64,000 nucleotides of DNA from an uncultured Flavobacteriaceae bacterium (GCA_905182835.1 CAJJDI010000006.1:33419-97418); one strand, 5' to 3'; positions 35,738 to 44,960 are shown, counted from the stretch's first letter. Notes: a model not told the origin generated them from the sequence alone. Numbers and translations are program-made.

Positions 35738-37228
35738 ATGAAACTCTATTTTATTTTATTAACATTTATTTTTTCTTCAATAGTCTATAGTCAAGATTTA
35801 AAATTACCTGTAGACACGTTAATTACTAGTAGTCATACTACAAAGATTAAAAATGCAACAGTTGATTATTTAGCCTCTACGGGAACTCAGCCTGTTTGGG
35901 ACTCCAAAGGAAAAGTCATTGCATCTTTGTATTATACATATTATAAAAGAACAGATGTTAAAAAAACTACTGAAAGACCATTAGTTATCTCTTTTAATGG
36001 TGGACCAGGCTCTGCTTCTGTATGGATGCATATTGCATATACTGGACCTAAGATATTAAAAATTGACAGTGAGGGGTTTCCTGTGCAGCCATATGGTGTT
36101 AAAGACAATCCATATTCTATTTTAGACGTTGCAGATATAGTTTTTGTAAACCCGGTAAATACTGGCTATTCTAGAATGATTGCTGATTCAAATGGGAAAA
36201 TGCCAGATAAAAGCACTTTTTTCGGAATCAATGCAGATATTAAGTACTTAGCAGGTTGGATAAACACATTTGTTAGTAGAAATAATCTTTGGGAATCTCC
36301 TAAATACATAATTGGAGAAAGTTATGGTGGAACTAGAGTTATGGGGCTGGCTTTAGAATTACAAGAAAGACAATGGATGTATTTAAATGGAGTGATTATG
36401 GTTTCTCCAGCAGATTATAAAGTTTACAGTACAGGCGGAGCAGTTAGTTCTGCTATAAACTTACCGTATTTTACTGCTGCCGCATGGTATCATAAAGCTT
36501 TAGATGCTAAATTACAAGAAAAAGACTTATTAGAAATACTGCCCGAGTCTGAAAATTTTACAATCAATACACTAATTCCAGCTTTAGCAAAAGGAGGTTT
36601 TATTTCTAATGATGAAAAACAAATGATTGCAGAAAAAATGTCTTATTATTCAGGTTTAAGCAAAAAGTCTATATTACAACACAACTTAGATATACCTACA
36701 CAGTTTTTTTGGAAAGATTTATTAAGAGATAAAAGTGGTTATACAATAGGAAGACTAGATTCAAGATACTTAGGATTGGACAAAACTGAAGCTGGATCTA
36801 GACCAGATTCAAATGCAGAACTTGATTCTTGGGAACATTCCTTTACACCTGCTATTAATCATTATTTAAGAAATGATTTAGGGTTTAAAACAGATTTGAA
36901 ATATAATCTATTTGGTACTGTTCGTCCTTGGGACAACAGAAATGATACCACACGAGATGACCTTAGGCAAGCAATGGCACAAAATCCATATCTAAAAGTT
37001 TTGGTACAGTCTGGATATTATGATGGTGCTACAACATATTTTCAAGCAAAATATACTATGTGGCATGTTGATCCAAGTGGTAAAATGAAAGATAGATTTA
37101 CATATAAAGGATACAGGAGTGGTCATATGATGTATTTAAGATCTGAGGATTTGGAATCATCAAATGAAGATCTAAGAGTATTTATTAAAAACTCTTTATC
37201 TAACGGAAAATCTGCTAAATATGAATAA
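35738..37228 (+). CDS. Secreted serine carboxypeptidase (family S10)
   Basis: A 496-residue exported peptidase with a signal peptide (MKLYFILLTFIFSSIVYSQ). S10 motifs: SFNGGPGSASVWMHIAYTGP (oxyanion region), GESYGGTRVMG with catalytic Ser at about 195, SGYYDGATTYFQAKYTMWHVD with the catalytic Asp at about 429, and YRSGHMMYLR with the catalytic His at about 463. It should remove C-terminal residues from peptides in the periplasm or outside. The last eight bases overlap the next gene, so it is probably co-translated with the sialidase-like lipoprotein. Confidence 0.92.
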   Translation: MKLYFILLTFIFSSIVYSQDLKLPVDTLITSSHTTKIKNATVDYLASTGTQPVWDSKGKVIASLYYTYYKRTDVKKTTERPLVISFNGGPGSASVWMHIAYTGPKILKIDSEGFPVQPYGVKDNPYSILDVADIVFVNPVNTGYSRMIADSNGKMPDKSTFFGINADIKYLAGWINTFVSRNNLWESPKYIIGESYGGTRVMGLALELQERQWMYLNGVIMVSPADYKVYSTGGAVSSAINLPYFTAAAWYHKALDAKLQEKDLLEILPESENFTINTLIPALAKGGFISNDEKQMIAEKMSYYSGLSKKSILQHNLDIPTQFFWKDLLRDKSGYTIGRLDSRYLGLDKTEAGSRPDSNAELDSWEHSFTPAINHYLRNDLGFKTDLKYNLFGTVRPWDNRNDTTRDDLRQAMAQNPYLKVLVQSGYYDGATTYFQAKYTMWHVDPSGKMKDRFTYKGYRSGHMMYLRSEDLESSNEDLRVFIKNSLSNGKSAKYE

Positions 37229-38447
37229 TTTTTCTACTAGTTGTTTTTTAGGCTTATTTGTTTTGATTTCGGGATGTAGTAAAGATCTTGTATTACAACC
37301 TGTTGCACTTAACAGCAATGTCCAATCCTCTGAACCTAATCTATATACTTCTGATAATGGTAAAACCTATTTAAGCTTTATATCTTCTGAAGTTGATACT
37401 GAAGAAAGTAAACTTTACTTTTCCACATTAGATCTAGCTAATTTAAAATGGAATAAACCAAGTCTAATAAATAGCTCAACCGATTGGTTTGTTAATTGGG
37501 CAGATTTTCCGAGAATTACTTCTAACAACAACAATGGCATTTCTGTTCATTACTTGCAAAAAAGTGGAGAGGGTACTTACTCATATGATATTAAAGTTAT
37601 GAACTCAAAAGATGGTGGAGCTAATTGGGACAAACCTTTAAAGCTACATAATGATAGTACTAAAACTGAACATGGTTTCGTATCAACAATTAATTATAAT
37701 AACAATTTTCTTTCAACATACCTAGATGGTAGACAAAATGAATTAGCAAAACATGATAAGAGCTTAAGTCCACAAATGACTTTAAGGTCGACTTCATATA
37801 ATATAGATGGGGAAATTTTATTAGATAAATTAATTGACAACAAGGTATGTGATTGTTGTCAAACAGATTTAGGGATAACTCAAAATAATATTCCGATAAC
37901 AGTTTACAGGGATAGATCACAAAATGAAACTAGAGATATATACTATTCGTTTTTTAAAGACGCAAAGTGGTCAACTCCACTTTCTATTAATGATGATAAT
38001 TGGATAATTTCAGGATGTCCAGTAAATGGACCTGCAATTTCAACTTTCAGAAATTCATCTTCAGTAGTTTGGTACACTGAAGAGAAAGGAGAGAGTGTAC
38101 TAAAAATTGCTTTTTCCGAGAACATCACAAACGGTTTTAATGATCCTATTATAATAAATGCCAATGACCCAATAGGAAGGGTAGATATAGAAATGATTAA
38201 TGAGACTTCATCGTTAATTAGCTACATGGACTATATAGGTGACAAAGCATATTTAAAAGTGCAAAAAGTTAACAGTCTAACTGGTAATAATAAATTTATT
38301 ATAATTGAAGAGATTTCTAATACAAGGGCTTCAGGTTTTCCTAAAATAAATATCATTGATGATTCCAAAACAATCATTACATGGACAGACACTACGAATG
38401 GGCATAATGTTAAAACTATATTATTAAACAACTCTTACTTTGATTAA
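37221..38447 (+). CDS. Sialidase-like beta-propeller lipoprotein
   Basis: A 408-residue protein with a lipoprotein signal (LFVLISGCSKD, modified Cys at about 19) and a six-bladed beta-propeller-like body. An Asp-box is visible (NSKDGGANWDKP). A cysteine-rich motif VCDCCQT lies near residue 212 and recurs in many Bacteroidota proteins of this type annotated as exo-alpha-sialidase or BNR protein. The arginine triad needed for true sialidase activity is not demonstrable here, so substrate and activity are open. It overlaps its neighbours by eight bases on both sides, suggesting a tight operon. Confidence 0.75.
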   Translation: MNNFSTSCFLGLFVLISGCSKDLVLQPVALNSNVQSSEPNLYTSDNGKTYLSFISSEVDTEESKLYFSTLDLANLKWNKPSLINSSTDWFVNWADFPRITSNNNNGISVHYLQKSGEGTYSYDIKVMNSKDGGANWDKPLKLHNDSTKTEHGFVSTINYNNNFLSTYLDGRQNELAKHDKSLSPQMTLRSTSYNIDGEILLDKLIDNKVCDCCQTDLGITQNNIPITVYRDRSQNETRDIYYSFFKDAKWSTPLSINDDNWIISGCPVNGPAISTFRNSSSVVWYTEEKGESVLKIAFSENITNGFNDPIIINANDPIGRVDIEMINETSSLISYMDYIGDKAYLKVQKVNSLTGNNKFIIIEEISNTRASGFPKINIIDDSKTIITWTDTTNGHNVKTILLNNSYFD

Positions 38448-39453
38448 TAATGATTTAATCAGTATAATCACACCATTTAAAAACTCTTCAAAGTACATTG
38501 AAGATTGTATAACCTCAATTCTAAAGCAAACAATTAAAAACTGGGAGTTAATCATTGTAGATGATTATTCTACAGATAATAGTTTTGATATTGTAAAAAG
38601 AATGTCTTTAAAAGATGATAGAATTAAACTTTACAAAAACAATGGAAATAATGGTATAATAGAAACTTTAAGAATAGGATTAAATAAGTCTGTCGGAAAT
38701 TATATAACTAGAATGGACAGTGATGATTTAATGATAACAATAAAATTAGAAGAATTATACCTAAACTTAAAAGAAAAAGGAAAGGGGTTTGTTTCAACTT
38801 CATGTGTAAAGTATTTTTCAAAAAAAGGTATAGGGAAAGGATACAAAAACTATGAAGATTGGCTAAATGAATTAATGATTAACAAAAGTAATTTCAAAGA
38901 CATCTATAAAGAGTGTGTAATACCATCCCCAAACTGGATGATTCATAGAGAGGACTTAATGAACAGTGATGCATTTAATTCAAATATATATCCTGAAGAT
39001 TATGATTTAGTTTTTAGATTTTATAAAAATAATATTAAGATAGTATCATCAGTAAAAAAGTTACATCTTTGGAGAGATTACTCAAACAGAACATCTAGAG
39101 TTGATTCAAATTATGCTGACAATCATTTTTTAGATTTAAAAATAAAATATTTTTTAGAATTAAATTATGATAACAGAAAAGAGTTAGTGATTTGGGGAGC
39201 TGGAAAAAAAGGAAAATTACTTGCTAAAAAATTATCAGAGCAAAACATTAGATATTCATGGGTATGTAACAATCCCAATAAAATAGGTAAGCAGATATAT
39301 AACAATCAAATACTTAATGTCGATTACCTAAATAGGTTAAATAACTTTCAAAGTGTGATAACTGTTGCTAGCAAAGATTCACAAAAGCTAATTAAAGATT
39401 TTTTTAGTTCTAAAAATTTAATCTGCATGAAAGACTATTATTTCTTTTGCTAA
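38440..39453 (+). CDS. Family 2 glycosyltransferase with C-terminal Rossmann-like domain
   Basis: A 337-residue protein. Residues 1-220 are a GT2 domain: ISIITPFKNSSKYIEDCI, WELIIVDDYSTDNSF, and MDSDD as the metal-binding DxD. Residues about 245-337 form a second domain beginning LVIWGAGKKGKLLAKKL, a nucleotide-binding-like loop found as an appendage in several surface glycosyltransferases. The start is a TTG at 38440 overlapping the previous stop by eight bases; the nearby ATG at 38449 is out of frame. Donor and acceptor sugars unknown. Confidence 0.82.
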   Translation: MINNDLISIITPFKNSSKYIEDCITSILKQTIKNWELIIVDDYSTDNSFDIVKRMSLKDDRIKLYKNNGNNGIIETLRIGLNKSVGNYITRMDSDDLMITIKLEELYLNLKEKGKGFVSTSCVKYFSKKGIGKGYKNYEDWLNELMINKSNFKDIYKECVIPSPNWMIHREDLMNSDAFNSNIYPEDYDLVFRFYKNNIKIVSSVKKLHLWRDYSNRTSRVDSNYADNHFLDLKIKYFLELNYDNRKELVIWGAGKKGKLLAKKLSEQNIRYSWVCNNPNKIGKQIYNNQILNVDYLNRLNNFQSVITVASKDSQKLIKDFFSSKNLICMKDYYFFC

Positions 39454-39498
39454 ATAATAAAAAAAGGCCTGAGCCAAATAAAATATAAATGCTTTTGT

Positions 39499-39506
39499 TA
39501 TTTTTG
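39499..39506 (+). promoter_or_regulatory. Putative -7 element before the dihydroorotase-like gene
   Basis: TATTTTTG matches TAnnTTTG, 34 bases before the ATG. No convincing -33 element. Confidence 0.35.
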
Positions 39507-39540
39507 TAAAAATATTTCATTTAAATATATATAACCGTAA

Positions 39541-40803
39541 ATGAACTCACTAATAAAATCAGTTACAATTCTAGATAAAAACAGTGAATTCCATAATAAT
39601 AAAGTTGATATATTAATTGAAAATGGAATAATCATCAATATTGATTTCAACATCAATAATCCTAAAAATTTTAAAGAAATAAATTTACCTAACCTCCACG
39701 TCTCTAAAGGTTGGTTTGACTCTAGCGTATCTTTTGGAGAACCAGGTTATGAAGATAGAGAAACAATTAAAAACGGATTAAAGGTAGCCTCAAAATCTGG
39801 GTTTACAGCTATTGCTTTGCAACCAAATACAAACCCTGTAATAAACACACGATCTCAGGTTGAATATATCAAGCATAAATGCATTAATAATCAAGTTGAA
39901 ATATTTCCTATTGGTGCTTTAACAAAGTCTGAGTCTAATCCAGTACTTACAGAAATGTTTGACATGAAAAACGGAGGAGCGATTTGTTTTGGTGATTACA
40001 AAAAATCAATCAAGAATCCAAACACATTAAAATTAGCTCTACAATACACCGCTCCATTTGATGGAATAGTCCTTTCTTATCCAGAAGATGATGTTTTATC
40101 AAACAGTGGCGTTGTGAATGAAAATATTACAAGTACTTCATTGGGCTTGAAAGGCAATCCTAGTTTAGCAGAAGAAGTACAAATAATGAGGGATTTGTCA
40201 ATACTAGATTACACTGGTGGTAAATTACATATACCTACGATTTCAACTTCTAGATCTGTAGAATTAATCAGAGATGCAAAAGCAAATAAATTAGATGTAA
40301 CATGCAGTGTTGCTATTCATAATTTATTTTTCTCAGATAGTATGTTGCTGAATTTTAATACAAATTTTAAAGTACAACCTCCATTAAGAACAAAAAAAGA
40401 TATAGAATCTTTAATAAATGGTGTAAAGGATGGCACAATAGATATGGTCACTTCAGATCATAATCCTCTGAATATAGAACAAAAGAAAACAGAGTTTGAT
40501 AATGCAGGGTTTGGGACTATTGGACTGGAAAGTTCATTTGGAGCATTAAACTCCATATTTTCCACTAAAATGAGTATAAAATTATTAACTGCTGGAAGAT
40601 ACATTTTCAATATACCAGAAAAGAAAATTGAGATTGGGGAGGTTGCTAATCTTACGCTATTTAATCCAAACAAGGAATTTGTTTTTACTAATAAGAATAT
40701 TTATTCTAAATCTAAAAATTCTATTTTTTTAGGAACTAAACTTAGAGGAAAAGTTTATGGTATTATAAACAAGAACTATCTATCTATAAGTAATGCTAAA
40801 TAA
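39541..40803 (+). CDS. Dihydroorotase-like amidohydrolase lacking metal-binding histidines
   Basis: A 420-residue amidohydrolase-superfamily protein close to class I dihydroorotases (GFTAIALQPNTNPVINT, SDHNPLNIEQKKTEFDNAGFGTIGLE). The metal motif that reads DxHxH in active enzymes is D60-S-S62-V-S64 (GWFDSSVSFGEPG), so both histidines are serines. The later His in GKLHIPTIST and Asp in SDHNP remain. It is therefore likely non-catalytic or altered, perhaps a partner of aspartate transcarbamoylase, as known for PyrC' proteins. Other flavobacteria appear to have a similar paralogue. Its end overlaps the hydrolase gene by 11 bases. Confidence 0.82.
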   Translation: MNSLIKSVTILDKNSEFHNNKVDILIENGIIINIDFNINNPKNFKEINLPNLHVSKGWFDSSVSFGEPGYEDRETIKNGLKVASKSGFTAIALQPNTNPVINTRSQVEYIKHKCINNQVEIFPIGALTKSESNPVLTEMFDMKNGGAICFGDYKKSIKNPNTLKLALQYTAPFDGIVLSYPEDDVLSNSGVVNENITSTSLGLKGNPSLAEEVQIMRDLSILDYTGGKLHIPTISTSRSVELIRDAKANKLDVTCSVAIHNLFFSDSMLLNFNTNFKVQPPLRTKKDIESLINGVKDGTIDMVTSDHNPLNIEQKKTEFDNAGFGTIGLESSFGALNSIFSTKMSIKLLTAGRYIFNIPEKKIEIGEVANLTLFNPNKEFVFTNKNIYSKSKNSIFLGTKLRGKVYGIINKNYLSISNAK

Positions 40804-41452
40804 AGAATTATCCATAAATTATTTAATCAAAGAATCAACAACTTTAAACTCTAAAAGTCCTTTACTACTGTTGCTGCATGGATATGGAAGTAATGAAGCA
40901 GACTTACATTCATTTGCTAATTATCTACCTGAACATTACACTGTTGTTTCTATTAGAGCACCTCATGCACTTCCTTCCGGTGGTTTTGCCTGGTATAACA
41001 TTAATTTTGATAATGACATGAACAAGTTTAATGATCATAATCAAGCAAAAAATTCTATCAAGTTAATAATGAAGTTTTTAGATGAATTGATTGAGAAATA
41101 CTCAATTGAGTCTAATGATATCTCTCTGCTGGGTTTTAGTCAAGGGACTATTCTTAGCTATGCACTTGGATTAAATTTTCCTGAAAGATTTAAAAAAATA
41201 ATTGGTTTCAGTGGCTATATAGATGAATCTATGGTATTTACGAATACCAATAACTTAGATTACTCTAATTTAAACTTATATATTTCACACGGAACTCAAG
41301 ACCCTGTTATTCCTGTAGATTGGGCAAGAAAATCAATTGAGATTCTTAAGAAAGAGAAAATAAACCATAACTATAAGGAGTTTGTCTCAGGGCATACAAT
41401 TTCACCTGATAATTTTTATGATTTCAAAAGCTGGCTTGATACTTCTAACTAA
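40793..41452 (+). CDS. Alpha/beta hydrolase, carboxylesterase/phospholipase family
   Basis: A 219-residue serine hydrolase of the phospholipase/carboxylesterase (Abhydrolase_2) family. LLLLHGYGSNEADLHSFANYL forms the oxyanion hole, GFSQGTILSYAL holds the nucleophile Ser (about 115), HGTQDPVIP the Asp, and SGHTISPD the His. No signal peptide, so cytoplasmic. The gene starts inside the end of the dihydroorotase-like gene and converges on the MBL gene with an eight-base overlap. Substrate unknown; short-chain or lysophospholipid esters are typical. Confidence 0.87.
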   Translation: MLNKELSINYLIKESTTLNSKSPLLLLLHGYGSNEADLHSFANYLPEHYTVVSIRAPHALPSGGFAWYNINFDNDMNKFNDHNQAKNSIKLIMKFLDELIEKYSIESNDISLLGFSQGTILSYALGLNFPERFKKIIGFSGYIDESMVFTNTNNLDYSNLNLYISHGTQDPVIPVDWARKSIEILKKEKINHNYKEFVSGHTISPDNFYDFKSWLDTSN

Positions 41453-42212
41453 CCGTTAGACTCAGCTCATCGTATGCTAAAAATATATTTTTAGGTAATC
41501 TTTTTTCAACTTCTTCATGAAAACCTAAATGATGGCTAATATGAGTAAAGTAACATACTTTAGGGTTTATTTTTTCTACAAGTTCTATTGCTTCAGTTAG
41601 ATTTAAATGTGAATGGTGTTCTTCTATTCTTAAACAATTTAAAACTAGAGTATCTAAGTTTGAGAGCTTTTTTAATTCCTTTACAGAAATAGTTTTCATG
41701 TCAGTTATGTAAGCAAAGTTTTTAATCCTAAAACCAAATACCTGTAGCTTATTATGATATACATTTATCGGTACTATATCTAATCCATTTACATTGAAAG
41801 GAATATTACTTATGTTTATTGGGTTAATAACAGGGATACCTGGATATTTGTTTTTATTATCAAATATGTAGTCATAACGCTTTTTTAATTTCTCTAATAC
41901 TCTTTTATGAGCATACACATGTAATTCACCTTGATTAAAATAAAAAGGCCTTAAATCATCTAATCCAGCTACATGGTCACTATGTTCATGTGTAAAAAAC
42001 ACACCATTAATCTTATCACAATTAGATCTTAGCATTTGATATCTAAAGTCTGGACCACAGTCAATTACATATGTAAACATTTTCCAATTAAGTAAAATCG
42101 AAGATCTTAATCTTTTATCTTTCACATTATCACTTTTACAAACTGGATGAGTACTACCTATGACAGGGATTCCTTGAGATGTTCCTGTTCCTAAAAAAGT
42201 GATTTGTAACAT
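41445..42212 (-). CDS. Metallo-beta-lactamase-fold hydrolase, PhnP-like
   Basis: A 255-residue MBL-fold protein. FLGTGTSQGIPVIG starts the fold, and the metal-binding motif is THEHSDHVAGLDDLRP with H75, H77, D79 and H80. Further ligands lie in the VIDCGPDFRYQM region, in YITDMKTI, and in EEHHSHLNLTEA with YFTHISHHLG. The form most resembles PhnP-type phosphodiesterases, but no phosphonate genes are nearby; related proteins are common single genes in Bacteroidota. It has a likely housekeeping hydrolase role without a known substrate. Confidence 0.85.
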   Translation of the reverse strand: MLQITFLGTGTSQGIPVIGSTHPVCKSDNVKDKRLRSSILLNWKMFTYVIDCGPDFRYQMLRSNCDKINGVFFTHEHSDHVAGLDDLRPFYFNQGELHVYAHKRVLEKLKKRYDYIFDNKNKYPGIPVINPINISNIPFNVNGLDIVPINVYHNKLQVFGFRIKNFAYITDMKTISVKELKKLSNLDTLVLNCLRIEEHHSHLNLTEAIELVEKINPKVCYFTHISHHLGFHEEVEKRLPKNIFLAYDELSLTVS

Positions 42213-42246
42213 AAATTATTATTATTATAAAAATAGAATATTTTTC

Positions 42247-42275
42247 TTTGACCAAATCAATTTTTAATACATTTG
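42247..42275 (+). promoter_or_regulatory. Promoter for the conserved protein at 42309
   Basis: TTTG (42247-42250), 17-base spacer, TACATTTG (42268-42275): both elements match the Bacteroidota pattern. Predicted leader is about 30 bases. Confidence 0.6.
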
Positions 42276-42308
42276 TAGTATACAATTTATGTGTTATAAA
42301 ATATAGAT

Positions 42309-43742
42309 ATGGATATCGATATAATTCACAATGGTGATTCAAAAGTAATAACTGTTCCTACTACGAAACAGAAGGCTTTAAAAATTAATCTAAACGAAAA
42401 CATTTACGGAACTTTTGCTGAAATTGGAGCTGGCCAGGAAACTGTTAGGCAATTTTTTAGAGCTGGAGGAGCATCTAGCACAATAGCGAAGTCGATTTCC
42501 GCATATGACAAGCACTTTAGCGATGCTATCTACGGTATCGAAGATGACAAAAGGTATGTTACAGAACAAAGGTTAAGAAAAATGCTTGTATGGGAAAGTG
42601 ATTTAATTGAAAAACGATTACCGAGAGACAAGTATCCGGAAAAATTATTCTTTTCATATGCCAATACTGTAGCTACAATTGATTTTGCTAAAAAATTTAA
42701 AGGCCATGGCTGGGTAGGTGTAAGATTTCAAGTAGAGCCTGGCGGTGAATACAATGAAATTATTATTCATATTAGATTCAAAGAAAATGTAGCGAGATTA
42801 CAGCAAGAAACCTTAGGTATCTTAGGTACAAATTTAATCTACAGTGCATTTTATAAATATAATAGACCAAAAAAACTATTAAAATATCTATACGATAACT
42901 TAGAAAAAGATCAACTAGAAATTGATACTATAAACTTTTCTGGACCAGTTTTTAAAGAGGTTGACAACAGGCTTATTAGTTTACAACTAGTAAAAAGAGG
43001 AATGACAGATGCTGTAATGTTTTCACCTGACGGGAAGAACGTTCTACCTGCAAAAGTATTATATAAAAAAAACATATTAGCTTTAAGAGGTAGTTTTAGA
43101 CCTGTAACTAAAGTTAATGTAGAAATGTATTTGAATTCTATAAAGTTATTCTTAAAACAAAAAGGTGTAGACTTAGAAAAAACACAAGTTGTGTTCGAGA
43201 TTACATTATCTAATTTAAAGTCTGATGGAGAAATAGATGAACAAGATTTTTTAGATAGAGCTAAACTCTTATGTTCTTTAGGTCAAACAGTATTGATATC
43301 AGATTTTAAAGAATATTATAAACTTGTTGAGTATTTTTCTTTGTATACGAAGAAAAAAATTGGATTAACAATGGGTATAAATAATTTAATAGAAATTTTT
43401 GACCCTAAATACTACACACATCTTAGTGGTGGTATATTAGAAGCCTTTGGTAAATTGTTTTTCAAAAATGTTAAAGTATTTGCCTACCCAATGCTAAATG
43501 AAGAAGGTCAAATAATTAACAGTGACAACCTAAAGGTTCACCCTAGAATGAAGGAATTATACAAATTTTTTAAATACAATGGTAAAGTTCAAGATGTGGA
43601 AGACTATAATGTTGAAAATTTGAAAATATTTTCTAGAAAGGTTCTTGAATTAATAAATAGTGGCGATCCAAAGTGGGAAGAAATGTTACCAAAAGGTGTT
43701 AGCAAATTAATTAAAGAACAAAAGTTATTTGGCTACAAATAA
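42309..43742 (+). CDS. Conserved protein of unknown function (477 aa)
   Basis: A large soluble protein I recognise as a conserved type in Bacteroidota and some other bacteria, often given unreliable names such as nicotinate-nucleotide adenylyltransferase. Conserved-looking stretches are FAEIGAGQETVRQFFRAGGASSTIAKSIS near the N-terminus, SYANTVATIDFAKKFKGHGWVGVRFQ, and GPVFKEVDNRLISLQLVKRGMTDAVMFSPDG. There is no signal peptide, membrane segment or adenylyltransferase HxGH motif. It is preceded by a good promoter and is apparently monocistronic. I assign no function. Confidence 0.75.
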   Translation: MDIDIIHNGDSKVITVPTTKQKALKINLNENIYGTFAEIGAGQETVRQFFRAGGASSTIAKSISAYDKHFSDAIYGIEDDKRYVTEQRLRKMLVWESDLIEKRLPRDKYPEKLFFSYANTVATIDFAKKFKGHGWVGVRFQVEPGGEYNEIIIHIRFKENVARLQQETLGILGTNLIYSAFYKYNRPKKLLKYLYDNLEKDQLEIDTINFSGPVFKEVDNRLISLQLVKRGMTDAVMFSPDGKNVLPAKVLYKKNILALRGSFRPVTKVNVEMYLNSIKLFLKQKGVDLEKTQVVFEITLSNLKSDGEIDEQDFLDRAKLLCSLGQTVLISDFKEYYKLVEYFSLYTKKKIGLTMGINNLIEIFDPKYYTHLSGGILEAFGKLFFKNVKVFAYPMLNEEGQIINSDNLKVHPRMKELYKFFKYNGKVQDVEDYNVENLKIFSRKVLELINSGDPKWEEMLPKGVSKLIKEQKLFGYK

Positions 43743-43747
43743 CCGTA

Positions 43748-44206
43748 TTATAAACCAAGTATCTGACTAGTGTGGTCTTTTGTTTTTACCTTCTCAATTA
43801 CATTAGTGATTATCCCTTCTTTATCTGTAACAAATGTAGTTCTTAAAATACCTTCATACTCTCTACCCATGTATTTTTTCAAACCCCAAACTCCAAAAGA
43901 ATTGATAAGTTCTTTATTGATATCTGCTAATAAGGGATAAGGAAATCCACCAAATTTATTTGAAAATGAAGATTGAGACTTGACTTTATCTGCACTCACG
44001 CCATAAATTGAGAATCCATTTTTTGATAATTCAGAGAAATTTTCAGATAGATTACATGCTTGAGCTGTACAGCCAGGAGTATTAGCTTTTGGGTAGAAAA
44101 AAATAATACATTTCTTTGATATTAAATCTTGAGATTTAACAACATTTCCTTTATCATCAAAACATTCGAAATTTGGAAGAGAGTCCCCTACTTGTAATAA
44201 TCCCAT
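43748..44206 (-). CDS. bcp: Thioredoxin-dependent peroxiredoxin, BCP type
   Basis: A 152-residue peroxiredoxin that reduces hydroperoxides. The peroxidatic C46 and probable resolving C51 are in PKANTPGCTAQACNLSENF, as in atypical 2-Cys BCP enzymes. GVSADKVKSQSSFSNKFGGFPYPLLADINKEL and GREYEGILRTTFVTDKEGII are typical. Cytoplasmic. It is divergent from nth, and the nth promoter lies in the 38-base gap and extends into the bcp 5' end. Confidence 0.93.
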   Translation of the reverse strand: MGLLQVGDSLPNFECFDDKGNVVKSQDLISKKCIIFFYPKANTPGCTAQACNLSENFSELSKNGFSIYGVSADKVKSQSSFSNKFGGFPYPLLADINKELINSFGVWGLKKYMGREYEGILRTTFVTDKEGIITNVIEKVKTKDHTSQILGL

Positions 44207-44220
44207 AATTAGTATATTTG
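44192..44220 (+). promoter_or_regulatory. Promoter for nth
   Basis: TTG (44192-44194), 18-base spacer, TATATTTG (44213-44220). Start of transcription about 20 bases before the nth ATG. The -33 box lies inside the first codons of bcp. Confidence 0.55.
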
Positions 44221-44244
44221 AAATTCTTAGTAAAGATAATATAA

Positions 44245-44898
44245 ATGAACAAAAAAGAAAGAATAACTTTTATAATAGACGAACTTGAAAAACTATATCC
44301 TAAGGTTCCAATTCCATTAGAACATAAAGATCCTTACACGCTTTTAATCGCTGTTCTACTTTCCGCACAATGTACTGATGTTAGAGTAAATAAAATCACC
44401 CCTATCCTATTCAATAAAGCAGATAACCCATTTGATATGATAAAAATGTCTGTAGAGCAGATTAAAGAAATTATTAGGCCTTGTGGTTTATCTCCAATGA
44501 AGAGTAAGGGGATTCATGGGTTATCTCAAATTATAATAAATAAATATAATGGTGAAGTCCCTGCAGATTTTAAACTTTTAGAAGAGTTACCCGCTGTTGG
44601 TCATAAAACAGCTAGTGTGGTTATGTCTCAAGCATTTAACATCCCTGCTTTTCCTGTTGACACTCATATCCACAGATTACTTTATAGGTGGAAAATATCT
44701 ACAGGTAAAAATGTAAAAAAGACTGAAGAAGATGCTAAAAAAGCGTTCCCAATAGACTTATGGAACAAATTACACTTGCAAATTATTTGGTATGGAAGAG
44801 AATATTCCCCAGCAAGAGCTTGGAAGCTCGAAAAAGATATAATAACTAGTACAATTGGCAGAAAAAAGATAATTAAAGAATATATTAAATCTAATTAA
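44245..44898 (+). CDS. nth: Endonuclease III-like DNA glycosylase without Fe-S cluster motif
   Basis: A 217-residue DNA glycosylase/AP lyase for oxidised pyrimidines. LLIAVLLSAQCTDVRVNK, the helix-hairpin-helix LEELPAVGHKTASVV with the catalytic Lys, and PVDTHIHR with the catalytic Asp are intact. The C-terminal part that carries four cysteines and a 4Fe-4S cluster in E. coli Nth reads GREYSPARAWKLEKDIITST here and has no cysteine. The catalytic residues suggest activity is kept. It has its own promoter and is followed by a terminator. Confidence 0.9.
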   Translation: MNKKERITFIIDELEKLYPKVPIPLEHKDPYTLLIAVLLSAQCTDVRVNKITPILFNKADNPFDMIKMSVEQIKEIIRPCGLSPMKSKGIHGLSQIIINKYNGEVPADFKLLEELPAVGHKTASVVMSQAFNIPAFPVDTHIHRLLYRWKISTGKNVKKTEEDAKKAFPIDLWNKLHLQIIWYGREYSPARAWKLEKDIITSTIGRKKIIKEYIKSN

Positions 44899-44960
44899 GA
44901 TTGATTTCTATATTTTTATAATTCAACTTTATAATTCTCAATGATTTAGAATAAGCTAAT

